In this document: in pieces, positions 45,038-52,556 of the stretch
How the letters are laid out: each line of letters begins with the position of its first letter
Numbering within the stretch: position 1 is the stretch's first letter
From: Microvirga sp. KLBC 81
GTDB taxonomy: Bacteria; Pseudomonadota; Alphaproteobacteria; Rhizobiales; Beijerinckiaceae
Length of the DNA stretch: 64,000 nt
Assembly (NCBI RefSeq): GCF_003075415.1
Contig: NZ_QDAH01000001.1
Span: 248,001-312,000 of the forward strand
Reading direction: 5' to 3'
Notes under the pieces: model-generated
Told to the model about the DNA's origin: nothing
Seen by the model: only the letters and a program-made list of their open reading frames with translations
Databases searched by the model: none
Position numbers and translations under genes: made by a program

Positions 45038-45119
45038 AACGCTTTCCGATTATCACAAACGAAAACCGTTGACATCTGCATAATTCAACGCTTATCGTTA
45101 ATCGTCAACGAAAAGCATC
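45038..45119. promoter_or_regulatory. Operator array between the XRE gene and its divergent neighbour
   Basis: AACG-N5-CGTT is perfect at 45058-45070 and 45087-45099; degenerate copies start at 45038 (AACG-N5-CGAT) and 45107 (AACG-N5-CATC). Start-to-start spacing is 20, 29 and 20 bp. TTGACA at 45069 and TTATCG 17 bp later form a promoter-like pair towards the right. Confidence 0.55.
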
Positions 45120-45140
45120 AACACCCAGGGAGTCCTGCTC

Positions 45141-45395
45141 ATGATCACCCCTCACCTCCGCCTTGTGACTGTCAATGGACGCCAAATCGCTCCTATTCCC
45201 AAGCGCCTGATCCGGGCTCGGGCCATCCGCCGGGAGCGCGAAATCATTCTGACCCTTATAAGGGAGCAGCTGCATTTCCTCGCACACTCTGTCAGCCGCA
45301 TGCAGACACTGGCAAGCGATTTGGAAGGAAGTCTCGGGATCGCTCTGCCGAACTTCACTGACCTGCCCAACGGCCAGCCGGGCGCGTCCGCCTGA
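45141..45395 (+). CDS. Small basic hypothetical protein, divergent from XRE gene
   Basis: An 84-residue basic protein (LVTVNGRQIAPIPKRLIRAR, then LIREQLHFLAHSVSRMQTLA). The ATG follows GGGAGTCC. The family is not recognised. Its place opposite the repressor is that of an excisionase or anti-repressor gene, but no winged-helix pattern is visible. Confidence 0.55.
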   Translation: MITPHLRLVTVNGRQIAPIPKRLIRARAIRREREIILTLIREQLHFLAHSVSRMQTLASDLEGSLGIALPNFTDLPNGQPGASA

Positions 45396-45424
45396 TCCCT
45401 TGTCACCCCACATAGGAGACCACT

Positions 45425-45895
45425 ATGTCGACAAAGCAAGACGTTCTGTCCCGCCGTTCCACCCTGGGAGGCGCACTTGCGGTCCTTGCCGCATCCCCTA
45501 CTCCGGCAGCAGCCACTCCCACGGGCGATGACAGCGCCCTTATTGCACTATGCCAAGAATGCCGACAGGAAGTGGAACGCTTACAGGATGCCTACAGACA
45601 AGTGGATGAGGCAGAAAAGGCGGGCCTGGATTGGGCATCAGGGCTCGGCGCATACCACAAACATGCTGTCGAGATCTCGGACAGGGTGCGCGAGATGGAG
45701 AACCGGATCGCTAGGACACGGGCGAGGACACCGGACGGGATGATCGCGAAGGTTCGGGCCGTAGTGGAGGATCCCGCGGCGATTCAGGATGTCGGTGATT
45801 TTGCGCGTGTGCTCGAGGAGAGATTGGATGCAGGCCATCTCATCGGCCTCTCGCTCATTCTTGATGTGATGAATATGAATGAGCGAGGGGCATGA
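45425..45895 (+). CDS. Hypothetical protein with Tat-like signal
   Basis: A 156-residue protein with an N-terminal SRRSTLGGALAVLAASPTPA, a twin-arginine motif then a hydrophobic stretch. Tat export is plausible but the hydrophobic part is short. The mature sequence is helical and charged (CQECRQEVERLQDAYRQVDE). The family is not recognised. AGGAG precedes the ATG. It is the last gene before the right att site. Confidence 0.55.
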   Translation: MSTKQDVLSRRSTLGGALAVLAASPTPAAATPTGDDSALIALCQECRQEVERLQDAYRQVDEAEKAGLDWASGLGAYHKHAVEISDRVREMENRIARTRARTPDGMIAKVRAVVEDPAAIQDVGDFARVLEERLDAGHLIGLSLILDVMNMNERGA

Positions 45896-45978
45896 CACCT
45901 GGCGTGGTGCCTGTTACCCTGAGCGTTACCCTCAGACTTTAATGTCGGAGGTTCGAATCCGCTAAGCGCTTGAAATCT

Positions 45979-46024
45979 ATGGTACAGCCGCCCCGGCTCG
46001 AACGGGGGACCCCCAGATCCACAA
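45979..46024. repeat. Right attachment site within tRNA-His
   Basis: The 46-bp sequence is identical to 28726-28771 and lies within the 3' half of the intact tRNA-His gene. Two GTTACCCT repeats at 45913 and 45925 lie just inside this end. Confidence 0.9.
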
Positions 46025-46056
46025 TCTGGTGCTCTAACCAACTGAGCTACGGCTGC
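45980..46056 (-). tRNA. tRNA-His (GTG anticodon)
   Basis: A complete cloverleaf with encoded CCA. The acceptor arm is GCAGCCG paired with CGGCTGT, the anticodon loop carries GTG within TTGTGGA, and the discriminator is A73. There is no encoded G-1:C73 pair, matching the alphaproteobacterial deviation of tRNA-His identity. The element's integration keeps this gene whole. Confidence 0.96.
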
Positions 46057-46128
46057 ACGTGAGGCAGGGTGTAATCGCGCCGGCGATCAATTTCAAGGCT
46101 TCTTTGAGGTCGCAGAGGCAGAAATGAC

Positions 46129-46154
46129 AACGGCGGGCCGTTTCGCCCGCCGTT
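46129..46154 (-). terminator. Hairpin terminator after tctC
   Basis: AACGGCGGGC and GCCCGCCGTT pair perfectly around a 6-base loop, 25 bp past the stop of the substrate-binding protein gene. The following bases on the minus strand (GTCATTTC) are only mildly T-rich. Confidence 0.55.
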
Positions 46155-46178
46155 TGAAAAGATTAAGTTTGCGAAACC

Positions 46179-47153
46179 TTACTCAGCGGTGGCTCCGGCA
46201 GCCTTGAGGACCGGGGTCCAGCGGGCCACTTCGCTATTGACGAGCTTCTGGAGGCCTTCCGCGGTCCGCTCCTCGGCGCTCGGGAGAACGCCGCCGAGTT
46301 CCAGCAGGCGCTTCTTGGTGTTCTCGTCGTCGAGGGACTTCACAAGGGCGTCGTTGAGCTTCTTGACCACGTCTGCGGGCGTGCCCTTCGGGGCGAACAT
46401 GGCGTTCCATGCGCTGACCTGATAGTCGCCGAGGCCGGCTTCCTTCGTGGTCGGCACGTTGGGCAGAACCGGCGAGCGCTCAGGGGTCGCAATGGCGAAG
46501 GCCTTGATGTTGCCGCCCTGGATCTGCGGGGCCACGTTGACGATCTGGTCGGTCATGAAGTCGACCGTGTTGGCCATGAGGTCGTTCAGCGCAGGGCCCG
46601 TGCCGCGATAGGCCACCATGGTGGGCTTCGCCTTGATGATCGAGTTGAACAGGATGCCTGTGGAGTGGGATACGGAGCCCACGCCCGCATGGGCCATGTT
46701 CACCTTCTCGCCATTGGCCTTCATGTAGTCGAGGAAGCCCTTCAGGTCGTTGGCCGGGAAGTCCTTCCTGGCCACGATGACGATGGGCGTGCCGGCGGCC
46801 ATGCCGACGGCAGCGAAGTCCTTCGTCGGATCGTATTTCAGGTTGGGATACAGCGCCGGCGCGGCGCCGTGGGTGCCCATGTGGCCCATCATGATGGTGT
46901 AGCCGTCCGGCTGGGCCTGCGCGGCGCGGGTGATGCCCGTGGTGCCGCCAGCGCCCGCCACGTTCTCGATCACGATCTGCTGGCCGAGCGTGCGGGACAT
47001 GTGGTCGGTCACGATGCGGGCCACGACGTCCGTCGGGCCGCCAGCCGCGAAGGGCACGATCATGGTGATCGGGCGGCTTGGGTAATTCTGAGCCTGTGCG
47101 CCCGTTGCTGCCAAACTGGCGACGGCGGCAAGGGCCAGTGCGATCTTCTTCAT
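46179..47153 (-). CDS. tctC: Tripartite tricarboxylate transporter substrate-binding protein (TctC/Bug)
   Basis: A 324-residue periplasmic protein with signal peptide (cleaved after AQA near residue 22). The ligand-binding signature is NYPSRPITMIVPFAAGGPTDV, followed by RTLGQQIVIENVAGAGGTTG and MVAYRGTGPALNDLM, as in Bug/TctC proteins. It captures a small carboxylate; citrate-type substrates are usual but unproven here. It is the third gene of a tctBAC operon (61 bp after TctA), an order that differs from the common tctCBA. Confidence 0.92.
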   Translation of the reverse strand: MKKIALALAAVASLAATGAQAQNYPSRPITMIVPFAAGGPTDVVARIVTDHMSRTLGQQIVIENVAGAGGTTGITRAAQAQPDGYTIMMGHMGTHGAAPALYPNLKYDPTKDFAAVGMAAGTPIVIVARKDFPANDLKGFLDYMKANGEKVNMAHAGVGSVSHSTGILFNSIIKAKPTMVAYRGTGPALNDLMANTVDFMTDQIVNVAPQIQGGNIKAFAIATPERSPVLPNVPTTKEAGLGDYQVSAWNAMFAPKGTPADVVKKLNDALVKSLDDENTKKRLLELGGVLPSAEERTAEGLQKLVNSEVARWTPVLKAAGATAE

Positions 47154-47213
47154 TGATTTCCTCCCAAGGAAAGTTATGAGCTTACATTGTGGGCACAGGG
47201 CCTCGAATGCAAG

Positions 47214-48716
47214 CTACTCCGTAAACACCTCGTCCCTCCCCTTTCGTATGGCGGGCAGGAGCGCGATGACGAGCAGGATGGCCGCCACGGCCAAGAGCCC
47301 TGCGCTGACCGGACGCTCGATGAAGGTCTCGAGCGACCCACGCGACAGGATCAGCGCACGGCGCAGGTTCTCCTCCAGCAGCTTGCCCAGCACGAAGCCC
47401 AGCAGCATCGGCGCAGGCTCGAAGCCGAACTTGATCAGCATGTAGCCCACGAAGCCGAAGAGAGCGATGAACATGACATCGGTCGGCAGCGAGTTGATGG
47501 AGTAGATGCCGATGCAGCAGAACATCAGGATTGCCGGGAACAGCAGGCGATACGGCACTTTCAGCAGCCGCACCCAAACGCCCACCAGCGGCAGGTTGAT
47601 GATGAGCAGCATGAGGTTGCCGATCCACATGGAGGCGATCATGCCCCAGAACAGATCGGGGTTCTTGGTCATCACCTGCGGGCCCGGAATGATGCCGTGG
47701 ATCGTCATCGCGCCGACCATCAGCGCCATCACCGCATTCGGCGGGATGCCGAGCGTGAGCAGCGGAATGAAGGAAGTCTGGGCGCCGGCATTGTTGGCGG
47801 ATTCGGGGCCCGCCACGCCCTCGATCGCCCCGCGGCCGAAGCGGCGCGGATCCTTGGCGAGCTTCTTTTCCAGGGTGTACGACGCGAAGGGGCCGAGCAC
47901 GGCGCCGTTGCCCGGGAGGATGCCGAGCATGGCGCCGATGAACGTGCCGCGGATTGCCGGCTTATAGGCTTGCCGGAAGTCATCCTTGGTCGGCAGCAGA
48001 CTGCCGATGGCTTGGCGAACGACGTCGCGATGCTCGGTATGGTCGAGATTGCGCATGATCTCGGCAATGCCGAAGATGCCCATGGCCAGCACCGCGAAAT
48101 CGATGCCGTCCGAGAGGAAGGCGAGACCGAAGGTCATGCGCTCCTCGCCCGTCTCGAGGTCGAGGCCGACCGTGGAGAGCAGGACGCCGAGAACGATCAT
48201 GGCCACGGCCTTGAGGATCGATCCGCGTGCGAGCACCACCGCGAAGACGAGGCCCATGACCATGAGAGAGAAATATTCCGTCGGACCGAAGAGCAGGGCG
48301 AGGCCGGTGAGCGGCTTGCCGAGAGCCGCGATGACGAGGGTCGCCACTGTGCCCGCAAAGAACGAACCGATGGCGGCAACGCCAAGCGCCACGCCTGCAC
48401 GCCCCTGACGGGCCATCTGGTGGCCGTCGAGGGCGGTGACCACGGAGGTGGCCTCGCCGGGGATGTTGACGAGGATCGCCGTGGTCGAGCCGCCGTACTG
48501 CGCACCGTAATAGATGCCGGCGAGCATGATGAGCGCGCCTGTCGGCTCGAGGCTGAAGGTGATCGGCAGGAGCATCGCGATGGTGGCGATGGGCCCGACA
48601 CCGGGCAGAACGCCGATCAGCGTGCCGACGAGGCAGCCGATAAAGGCCGAGAGGATGTTCTGCAGCGTGATGGCGACAGAGAAGCCAAGGCCGAGATTGG
48701 AAAACAGATCGCCCAT
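47214..48716 (-). CDS. tctA: Tripartite tricarboxylate transporter large membrane subunit
   Basis: A 500-residue protein with about eleven membrane helices. Characteristic stretches are IGCLVGTLIGVLPGVGPIAT, LAGIYYGAQYGGSTTAILVN and IGAMLGILPGNGAVLGPFAS, the duplicated TctA halves. It forms the solute channel with TctB and is energised by an ion gradient. The start (ATG at 48716) overlaps the TctB stop by one base. Confidence 0.94.
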   Translation of the reverse strand: MGDLFSNLGLGFSVAITLQNILSAFIGCLVGTLIGVLPGVGPIATIAMLLPITFSLEPTGALIMLAGIYYGAQYGGSTTAILVNIPGEATSVVTALDGHQMARQGRAGVALGVAAIGSFFAGTVATLVIAALGKPLTGLALLFGPTEYFSLMVMGLVFAVVLARGSILKAVAMIVLGVLLSTVGLDLETGEERMTFGLAFLSDGIDFAVLAMGIFGIAEIMRNLDHTEHRDVVRQAIGSLLPTKDDFRQAYKPAIRGTFIGAMLGILPGNGAVLGPFASYTLEKKLAKDPRRFGRGAIEGVAGPESANNAGAQTSFIPLLTLGIPPNAVMALMVGAMTIHGIIPGPQVMTKNPDLFWGMIASMWIGNLMLLIINLPLVGVWVRLLKVPYRLLFPAILMFCCIGIYSINSLPTDVMFIALFGFVGYMLIKFGFEPAPMLLGFVLGKLLEENLRRALILSRGSLETFIERPVSAGLLAVAAILLVIALLPAIRKGRDEVFTE

Positions 48717-49390
48717 CAGATCCTCCCGTTATGGTCGGCGACATCGATCGTCGCTTGGCGACGGCCGCGGGTCGTGAGGAATACAAGGACAGCCAAAAGA
48801 GCCATGATGGCAGCGATGGTGCGCAGAATGGCGTTCTGCGACCAGCCAGCAGGGAACAACTCGGCCAAGGCCCGCGGGAACAGCGGGATCGGCAGGTTGA
48901 GCAAAGCACTGTCGCCAAAGAGAACCATGCAGAAGGGCGTCAGGCTTAAGCTGAGGATCACAAGATCCCTGAAACGTGCCTCGGGCGTCGCGAAGCCGCC
49001 GATCAGGATGGCGAGAGGCCCCGCCACCATGAGTCCGAGCCCCGGAATGGCGAGATCCCCGAACGCATAGCCGCGGATCGTCACGGCGAAGGCCAGGATC
49101 GCCCAGATGATGAAGAAGGGCCCCCGGATGCTCCAACGCTCCAGCGGCTCGCCATCCTTGAGGAAGGCGAAGACGATAAGGGCAAGCCCCGACAGGCCGA
49201 CGCCGAAGGCGAGCCAGCGGGGCAGCATGGCTGGGCCCATGGCGTTCAGGGTGCCCTGATCCAGATCTCGGGTCAGCCACAGCGCTAATGCGGCGAGAAA
49301 AACCAGGAAGAGCCCGCCGGCAAGGCTTTGCGGCGCCCGGATCGGCCCATGGCGCGAAGCCGCCCCCGAGCCTTCGTGAGAAGCAGACAT
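48716..49390 (-). CDS. tctB: Tripartite tricarboxylate transporter small membrane subunit
   Basis: A 224-residue protein with four to five membrane helices and a short hydrophilic start (MSASHEGSGAASRHG). The ATG at 49390 follows GGGAGG and is preferred to a start 15 codons upstream. The first helix is LAGGLFLVFLAALALWLTRD with the conserved DLDQGTLNAMGPAMLPRW loop of TctB. It opens the tctBAC operon. Confidence 0.88.
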   Translation of the reverse strand: MSASHEGSGAASRHGPIRAPQSLAGGLFLVFLAALALWLTRDLDQGTLNAMGPAMLPRWLAFGVGLSGLALIVFAFLKDGEPLERWSIRGPFFIIWAILAFAVTIRGYAFGDLAIPGLGLMVAGPLAILIGGFATPEARFRDLVILSLSLTPFCMVLFGDSALLNLPIPLFPRALAELFPAGWSQNAILRTIAAIMALLAVLVFLTTRGRRQATIDVADHNGRI

Positions 49391-49844
49391 GAACGACCTC
49401 CCGAACGGGCGCCTTGAGGCGCCCCACCTTTTCATTTGCTATGTGGCCCAAGGCGATAGCTCGGATCAAGCGTCTGTTCCATAAGGCTTAGGTCTTCTCA
49501 ACAGATCCTGCTCACCCGCCGGGAGCCTGGATTTACGGAACGAAGCCTGACAAAAGTCCTTATATCGCAGGGGCGAGCCGCGGAAAGCATGGGCAGTATG
49601 ACTTGATCGACCGCTTCAGCTTGTCTAGAAATTCGCGCTGGTAGCCAGGCCGGGCCCCTCTGGTCGCTCATTCCTTGGGCGGCGATGTCGGACTGGATGA
49701 ACCAGGGTGGCCTGGATTCGTTCAAGAAGACGGTTGCGCCCGCATCTTAAGTCAGTGGTCGGACCATCCGGTCAACTGGTGCGGGACAAGCGTCTTCTCG
49801 AACGTATCGCATGCGCTGCTCTTCAACCGACGACGAGGCAACGC
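49391..49844. other. Divergent intergenic region between tctB and the TerC gene
   Basis: About 450 bp without a convincing gene; short frames exist on both strands but look random. It must carry promoters for the tct operon and the TerC-like gene. I looked for a yybP-ykoY manganese riboswitch and did not find its conserved core. Confidence 0.4.
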
Positions 49845-50513
49845 ATGTTTGAACTCTCACAATTCTTCGGACCGGAGATTGTCGCTTTCCTTATGGTAAT
49901 CGGCATCGACCTGGCGCTCGCCGGCGACAATGCCATCGTCATCGGCCTTGCCGCCGCAGGCCTGCCCAAGGAACAGCGCAACAGGGCCATTCTGCTCGGC
50001 GTCCTCGCGGCCACTGTCCTGCGCATCCTCTTCGCTCTTGTGACGACCCAGCTTCTGCAGATCGTAGGCCTGCTCCTCGCCGGTGGCGTTCTGCTGCTGT
50101 GGGTCTGCTGGAAGATGTGGCGCGAGCTGCGGACGAGCCATGAGGAAGAAGAGGCCGCCGAAGAGGCTCTGGAAGGTGTCGATATCAATAAGGACGGCAT
50201 CATCGCTGGTGGCGCGCCGCGCAAGACCTTTGCCCAGGCCGCCTGGCAGATTGTGATCGCCGACGTGTCGATGTCTCTCGACAATGTGCTGGCCGTTGCA
50301 GGCGCAGCCATGGAGCATCCCTACATCCTGGCATTCGGCTTGCTCCTCTCGATCGCCTTGATGGGCCTCGCCGCGTCCTTCATTGCCCGCCTGCTTCAGC
50401 GCTATCGCTGGATCGCCTATCTCGGCCTTGCGATCATTCTCTATGTGGCGCTCAAGATGATCTATGAAGGTTCCGTCGAGTTGGCCCCCTACGTGAACGC
50501 CGCGCTCAGCTAA
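49845..50513 (+). CDS. TerC/YjbE-family integral membrane protein
   Basis: A 222-residue protein from the ATG at 49845. It contains two halves, each with the conserved Asp-Asn pair: MVIGIDLALAGDNAIVIGLA and IADVSMSLDNVLAVAGAAM. There are seven or so helices with a charged loop (SHEEEEAAEEALEGVDINKD) of unusual acidity. TerC-type proteins export divalent metals, notably manganese, or metallate exported enzymes. Codons upstream of 49845 in the same frame are not protein-like. Confidence 0.88.
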   Translation: MFELSQFFGPEIVAFLMVIGIDLALAGDNAIVIGLAAAGLPKEQRNRAILLGVLAATVLRILFALVTTQLLQIVGLLLAGGVLLLWVCWKMWRELRTSHEEEEAAEEALEGVDINKDGIIAGGAPRKTFAQAAWQIVIADVSMSLDNVLAVAGAAMEHPYILAFGLLLSIALMGLAASFIARLLQRYRWIAYLGLAIILYVALKMIYEGSVELAPYVNAALS

Positions 50514-50584
50514 GAAACGCTGAGACACTCAACCATCGTTACGGTTGACGGCGGGGATGCGGGAGGGCAGAGAGCTTAGTTCTC

Positions 50585-51286
50585 ATGCCCTCCTCTCCCC
50601 GCCCTTTCTTTTCTCTGGCTGGTCTTCGCTACGGCGCGCGCGCCGCGCTGCCTGCTTTTCCCGGCTTCATCATGTTCGCTGCCGCCTTCGGAACGGCGTC
50701 GGCCCAGAAGGGTTTGTCCCTCGCCGAGGCCATGGGGCTCAGTGCATTCGTTTATGCCGGCGCCTCCCAGATGATCGGCCTCGAGATCTGGCAGCAGGTT
50801 TGGACGCCGACGACCATTCTCACCATCATGACGGTCACCGCGGTCGTGAACTCACGCATGATCCTGCTGGGCGCGACGCTCCAGCCCTGGCTGCGTCATG
50901 AGCCCGTCGCCCGCAGCGCACTCAATCTCTTCCTCATCACGGAAGCAGGCTGGCTCATCGGCACGCGCTATCACAACGAAGGCGGGCGCGACGTTGGCGT
51001 GCTTCTGGGAGCAGCGCTCACCCTCTGGCTGGTATGGCAGATCGCAACGATTGTCGGCTTCTTCGCCGGTGCGCTCGTGCCGGAACCGAAGCGCTTCGGG
51101 CTCGATCTCGTGATGCCGATCTTCTTCAGCGTGATGCTGGTGCCACTCTGGAAAGGGCCTCGCACCGCCCTCCCCTGGCTGGTGGCGGGCTTCGTGTCAT
51201 TCGTCGTGCATGCCCTCGTGCCGGGTTATGGCTTCATCATCGCCGGCGCGCTGGCCGGCGTCATTGCGGGGATGCTGATCGAATGA
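50585..51286 (+). CDS. azlC: AzlC-family branched-chain amino acid exporter, large subunit
   Basis: A 233-residue membrane protein: FPGFIMFAAAFGTASAQKGL, LSAFVYAGASQMIGLEIWQQ and LNLFLITEAGWLIG are AzlC/YgaZ signatures. With AzlD it exports leucine-type amino acids or analogues. The azlD gene starts inside the azlC stop codon (ATGA), indicating translational coupling. Its upstream neighbour is the TerC-like gene, 71 bp away. Confidence 0.9.
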   Translation: MPSSPRPFFSLAGLRYGARAALPAFPGFIMFAAAFGTASAQKGLSLAEAMGLSAFVYAGASQMIGLEIWQQVWTPTTILTIMTVTAVVNSRMILLGATLQPWLRHEPVARSALNLFLITEAGWLIGTRYHNEGGRDVGVLLGAALTLWLVWQIATIVGFFAGALVPEPKRFGLDLVMPIFFSVMLVPLWKGPRTALPWLVAGFVSFVVHALVPGYGFIIAGALAGVIAGMLIE

Positions 51287-51606
51287 GCGACTTGAGCACC
51301 TTCACCGCGAGCCCCTGGGGCTCGGTCCTTGCAATCGCGGCCATGACGCTCGTCACGTTCCTGTGCCGAATTGGCGGCGTCGTGCTCATGAGTCACGTGC
51401 GCATCACGCCGCGCATCGAACGCGGACTTCGCGCACTTCCAGGCTCCATCATTCTCGCGACGATCCTGCCCGTTGCTCTCGACAATGGTTTTCCTGCGCT
51501 TATCGCGCTTGGTGCTGCCATTACTGTAATGGCGCTCACGCGCATCGACCTTCTCGGTCTTGCCGCGGGCCTAGGCACCCTCTCCATTATCCGGGCTTTT
51601 CTGTGA
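51283..51606 (+). CDS. azlD: AzlD-family small subunit
   Basis: A 107-residue protein with three to four helices: VLAIAAMTLVTFLCRIGGVV then LPGSIILATILPVALDNGFP and LIALGAAITVMALTRIDLLG. This is the YgaH/AzlD family that partners AzlC. Its 3' end overlaps the convergent tyrosine-phosphatase gene by 36 bp. Confidence 0.88.
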   Translation: MSDLSTFTASPWGSVLAIAAMTLVTFLCRIGGVVLMSHVRITPRIERGLRALPGSIILATILPVALDNGFPALIALGAAITVMALTRIDLLGLAAGLGTLSIIRAFL

Positions 51607-52050
51607 GCTCCTGAGCCGCAGGCGAATGCGATACATCAAGCCGTCGCGGATGTTGCGATAGGCATCGAGCACATGGTCGCGCGAGCCTTGTGTGATCGTC
51701 GGATCAGGCGTCGGCCAATATTCGACCTCAGCCGCGATGGTGCGTGTCAGTTCAAGCGCCGCGTGATGCGCCTCCGGGGACAGCGAGATGATGAGGTCGA
51801 AATTGAGCCCTTCCCACTCCTCCAGTTCATCTAAGGTGCGCGGCTTGTGCCTGGAGGCATCGATGCCGATCTCGGCAAGGGTGGACACCATAAAGCTGTC
51901 CGGCTCGCTTTTGCGGACTCCAGCGGACTGCACATAGATGGACTTGCCGAAATAATGGCGCGCAATCGCCTCGGCCATGGGCGAGCGAACGGAATTCATC
52001 GCGCAGACGAACAGAACCGAGTGGATCCGCTTCGGGCGCGATTCGTCCAC
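51571..52050 (-). CDS. Low-molecular-weight protein tyrosine phosphatase / arsenate reductase-like
   Basis: A 159-residue protein. The catalytic P-loop is VLFVCAMNSVRSPMAEA, with Cys-X5-Arg, and the general acid Asp is in WPTPDPTITQG. The family includes phosphatases and thioredoxin-coupled arsenate reductases; the extra Cys pair of ArsC is not evident, so phosphatase is favoured. It lies 3 bp after the UPF0262 gene, in the conserved hisD cluster of Hyphomicrobiales. Confidence 0.86.
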   Translation of the reverse strand: MDESRPKRIHSVLFVCAMNSVRSPMAEAIARHYFGKSIYVQSAGVRKSEPDSFMVSTLAEIGIDASRHKPRTLDELEEWEGLNFDLIISLSPEAHHAALELTRTIAAEVEYWPTPDPTITQGSRDHVLDAYRNIRDGLMYRIRLRLRSSQKSPDNGEGA

Positions 52051-52053
52051 GCG

Positions 52054-52539
52054 TCAGCCTTTCCAGTGAAGCGCGAAGATCAGCGTGAAGAGGCGGCGCG
52101 CCGTGTCGAAGTCGACATCGAGTTTTCCGTCGAGACGCTGCCGCAGCAATTCGGCGGCTTCGTTGTGCAGCCCCCTGCGCCCCATGTCGATGGCTTCGAT
52201 CTGCGCCGGCGAGGCGGAACGGATCGCCTGATAGTAGCTCTCGCAGATCATGTCGTAATCGCGAATGACCTTCCGGAACGGCGTCAACGACAAATGATGC
52301 GAGACGAGATGCGCGCCGTCCTGCGACGAGACTTCGAAACAGAGCTTTTTCTCGATCAGCGAGATGCGCAAGGCATAAGGGCCACCGTCATAGTTCGGCA
52401 GGGCGAAGCTATTCTCCTCGAGAATGTCATAGATCGCGATGGCCCGCTCATGTTCCTGATCGGGATTGCCGCGCCCGATGGATGCCTCGTCGAGGGTGAC
52501 CGCGATCAGGCGGCACCGCTCCTTCGTTGTGCTCGACAT
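52054..52539 (-). CDS. UPF0262 family protein
   Basis: A 161-residue protein conserved in alphaproteobacteria, always near hisD. It reads [20 protein letters not shown] then [20 protein letters not shown] and [20 protein letters not shown]. Function is unknown. The ATG at 52539 follows GGAGGGGG. It is translated between hisD (17 bp upstream) and the phosphatase gene. Confidence 0.9.
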   Translation of the reverse strand: MSSTTKERCRLIAVTLDEASIGRGNPDQEHERAIAIYDILEENSFALPNYDGGPYALRISLIEKKLCFEVSSQDGAHLVSHHLSLTPFRKVIRDYDMICESYYQAIRSASPAQIEAIDMGRRGLHNEAAELLRQRLDGKLDVDFDTARRLFTLIFALHWKG

Positions 52540-52556
52540 CCCCCCTCCGAAAAGCC

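Larger units (their letters stand above)
28726..46024. mobile_element. Integrative element in tRNA-His, phage-satellite (PICI-like) layout
   Basis: A 17.3-kb element bounded by a perfect 46-bp direct repeat of the 3' half of tRNA-His. The integrase gene lies just inside the left end. Order: integrase, small protein, AlpA-like regulator, small proteins, primase-helicase, iteron-like tract, coiled-coil protein, bS21, two terminase-small-like genes, RTX gene, secreted protein, Flp-type pilin, zinc-ribbon and Lar-like proteins, WGR operon, conserved phage gene, HNH nuclease and a divergent XRE regulator. No capsid, portal, large terminase, tail or lysis gene is recognisable. This is close to the plan of phage-inducible chromosomal islands. 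A heavily deleted prophage is the alternative. Confidence 0.85.

Noticed and set aside
47187-49070. A 627-codon plus-strand frame over the tct genes
   Set aside because: It is antisense to well-conserved tctA and tctB and is His/Arg/Glu-rich in the way of shadow frames.
49391-49844. yybP-ykoY manganese riboswitch before the TerC-like gene
   Set aside because: The conserved core sequences of that riboswitch could not be found on the plus strand.
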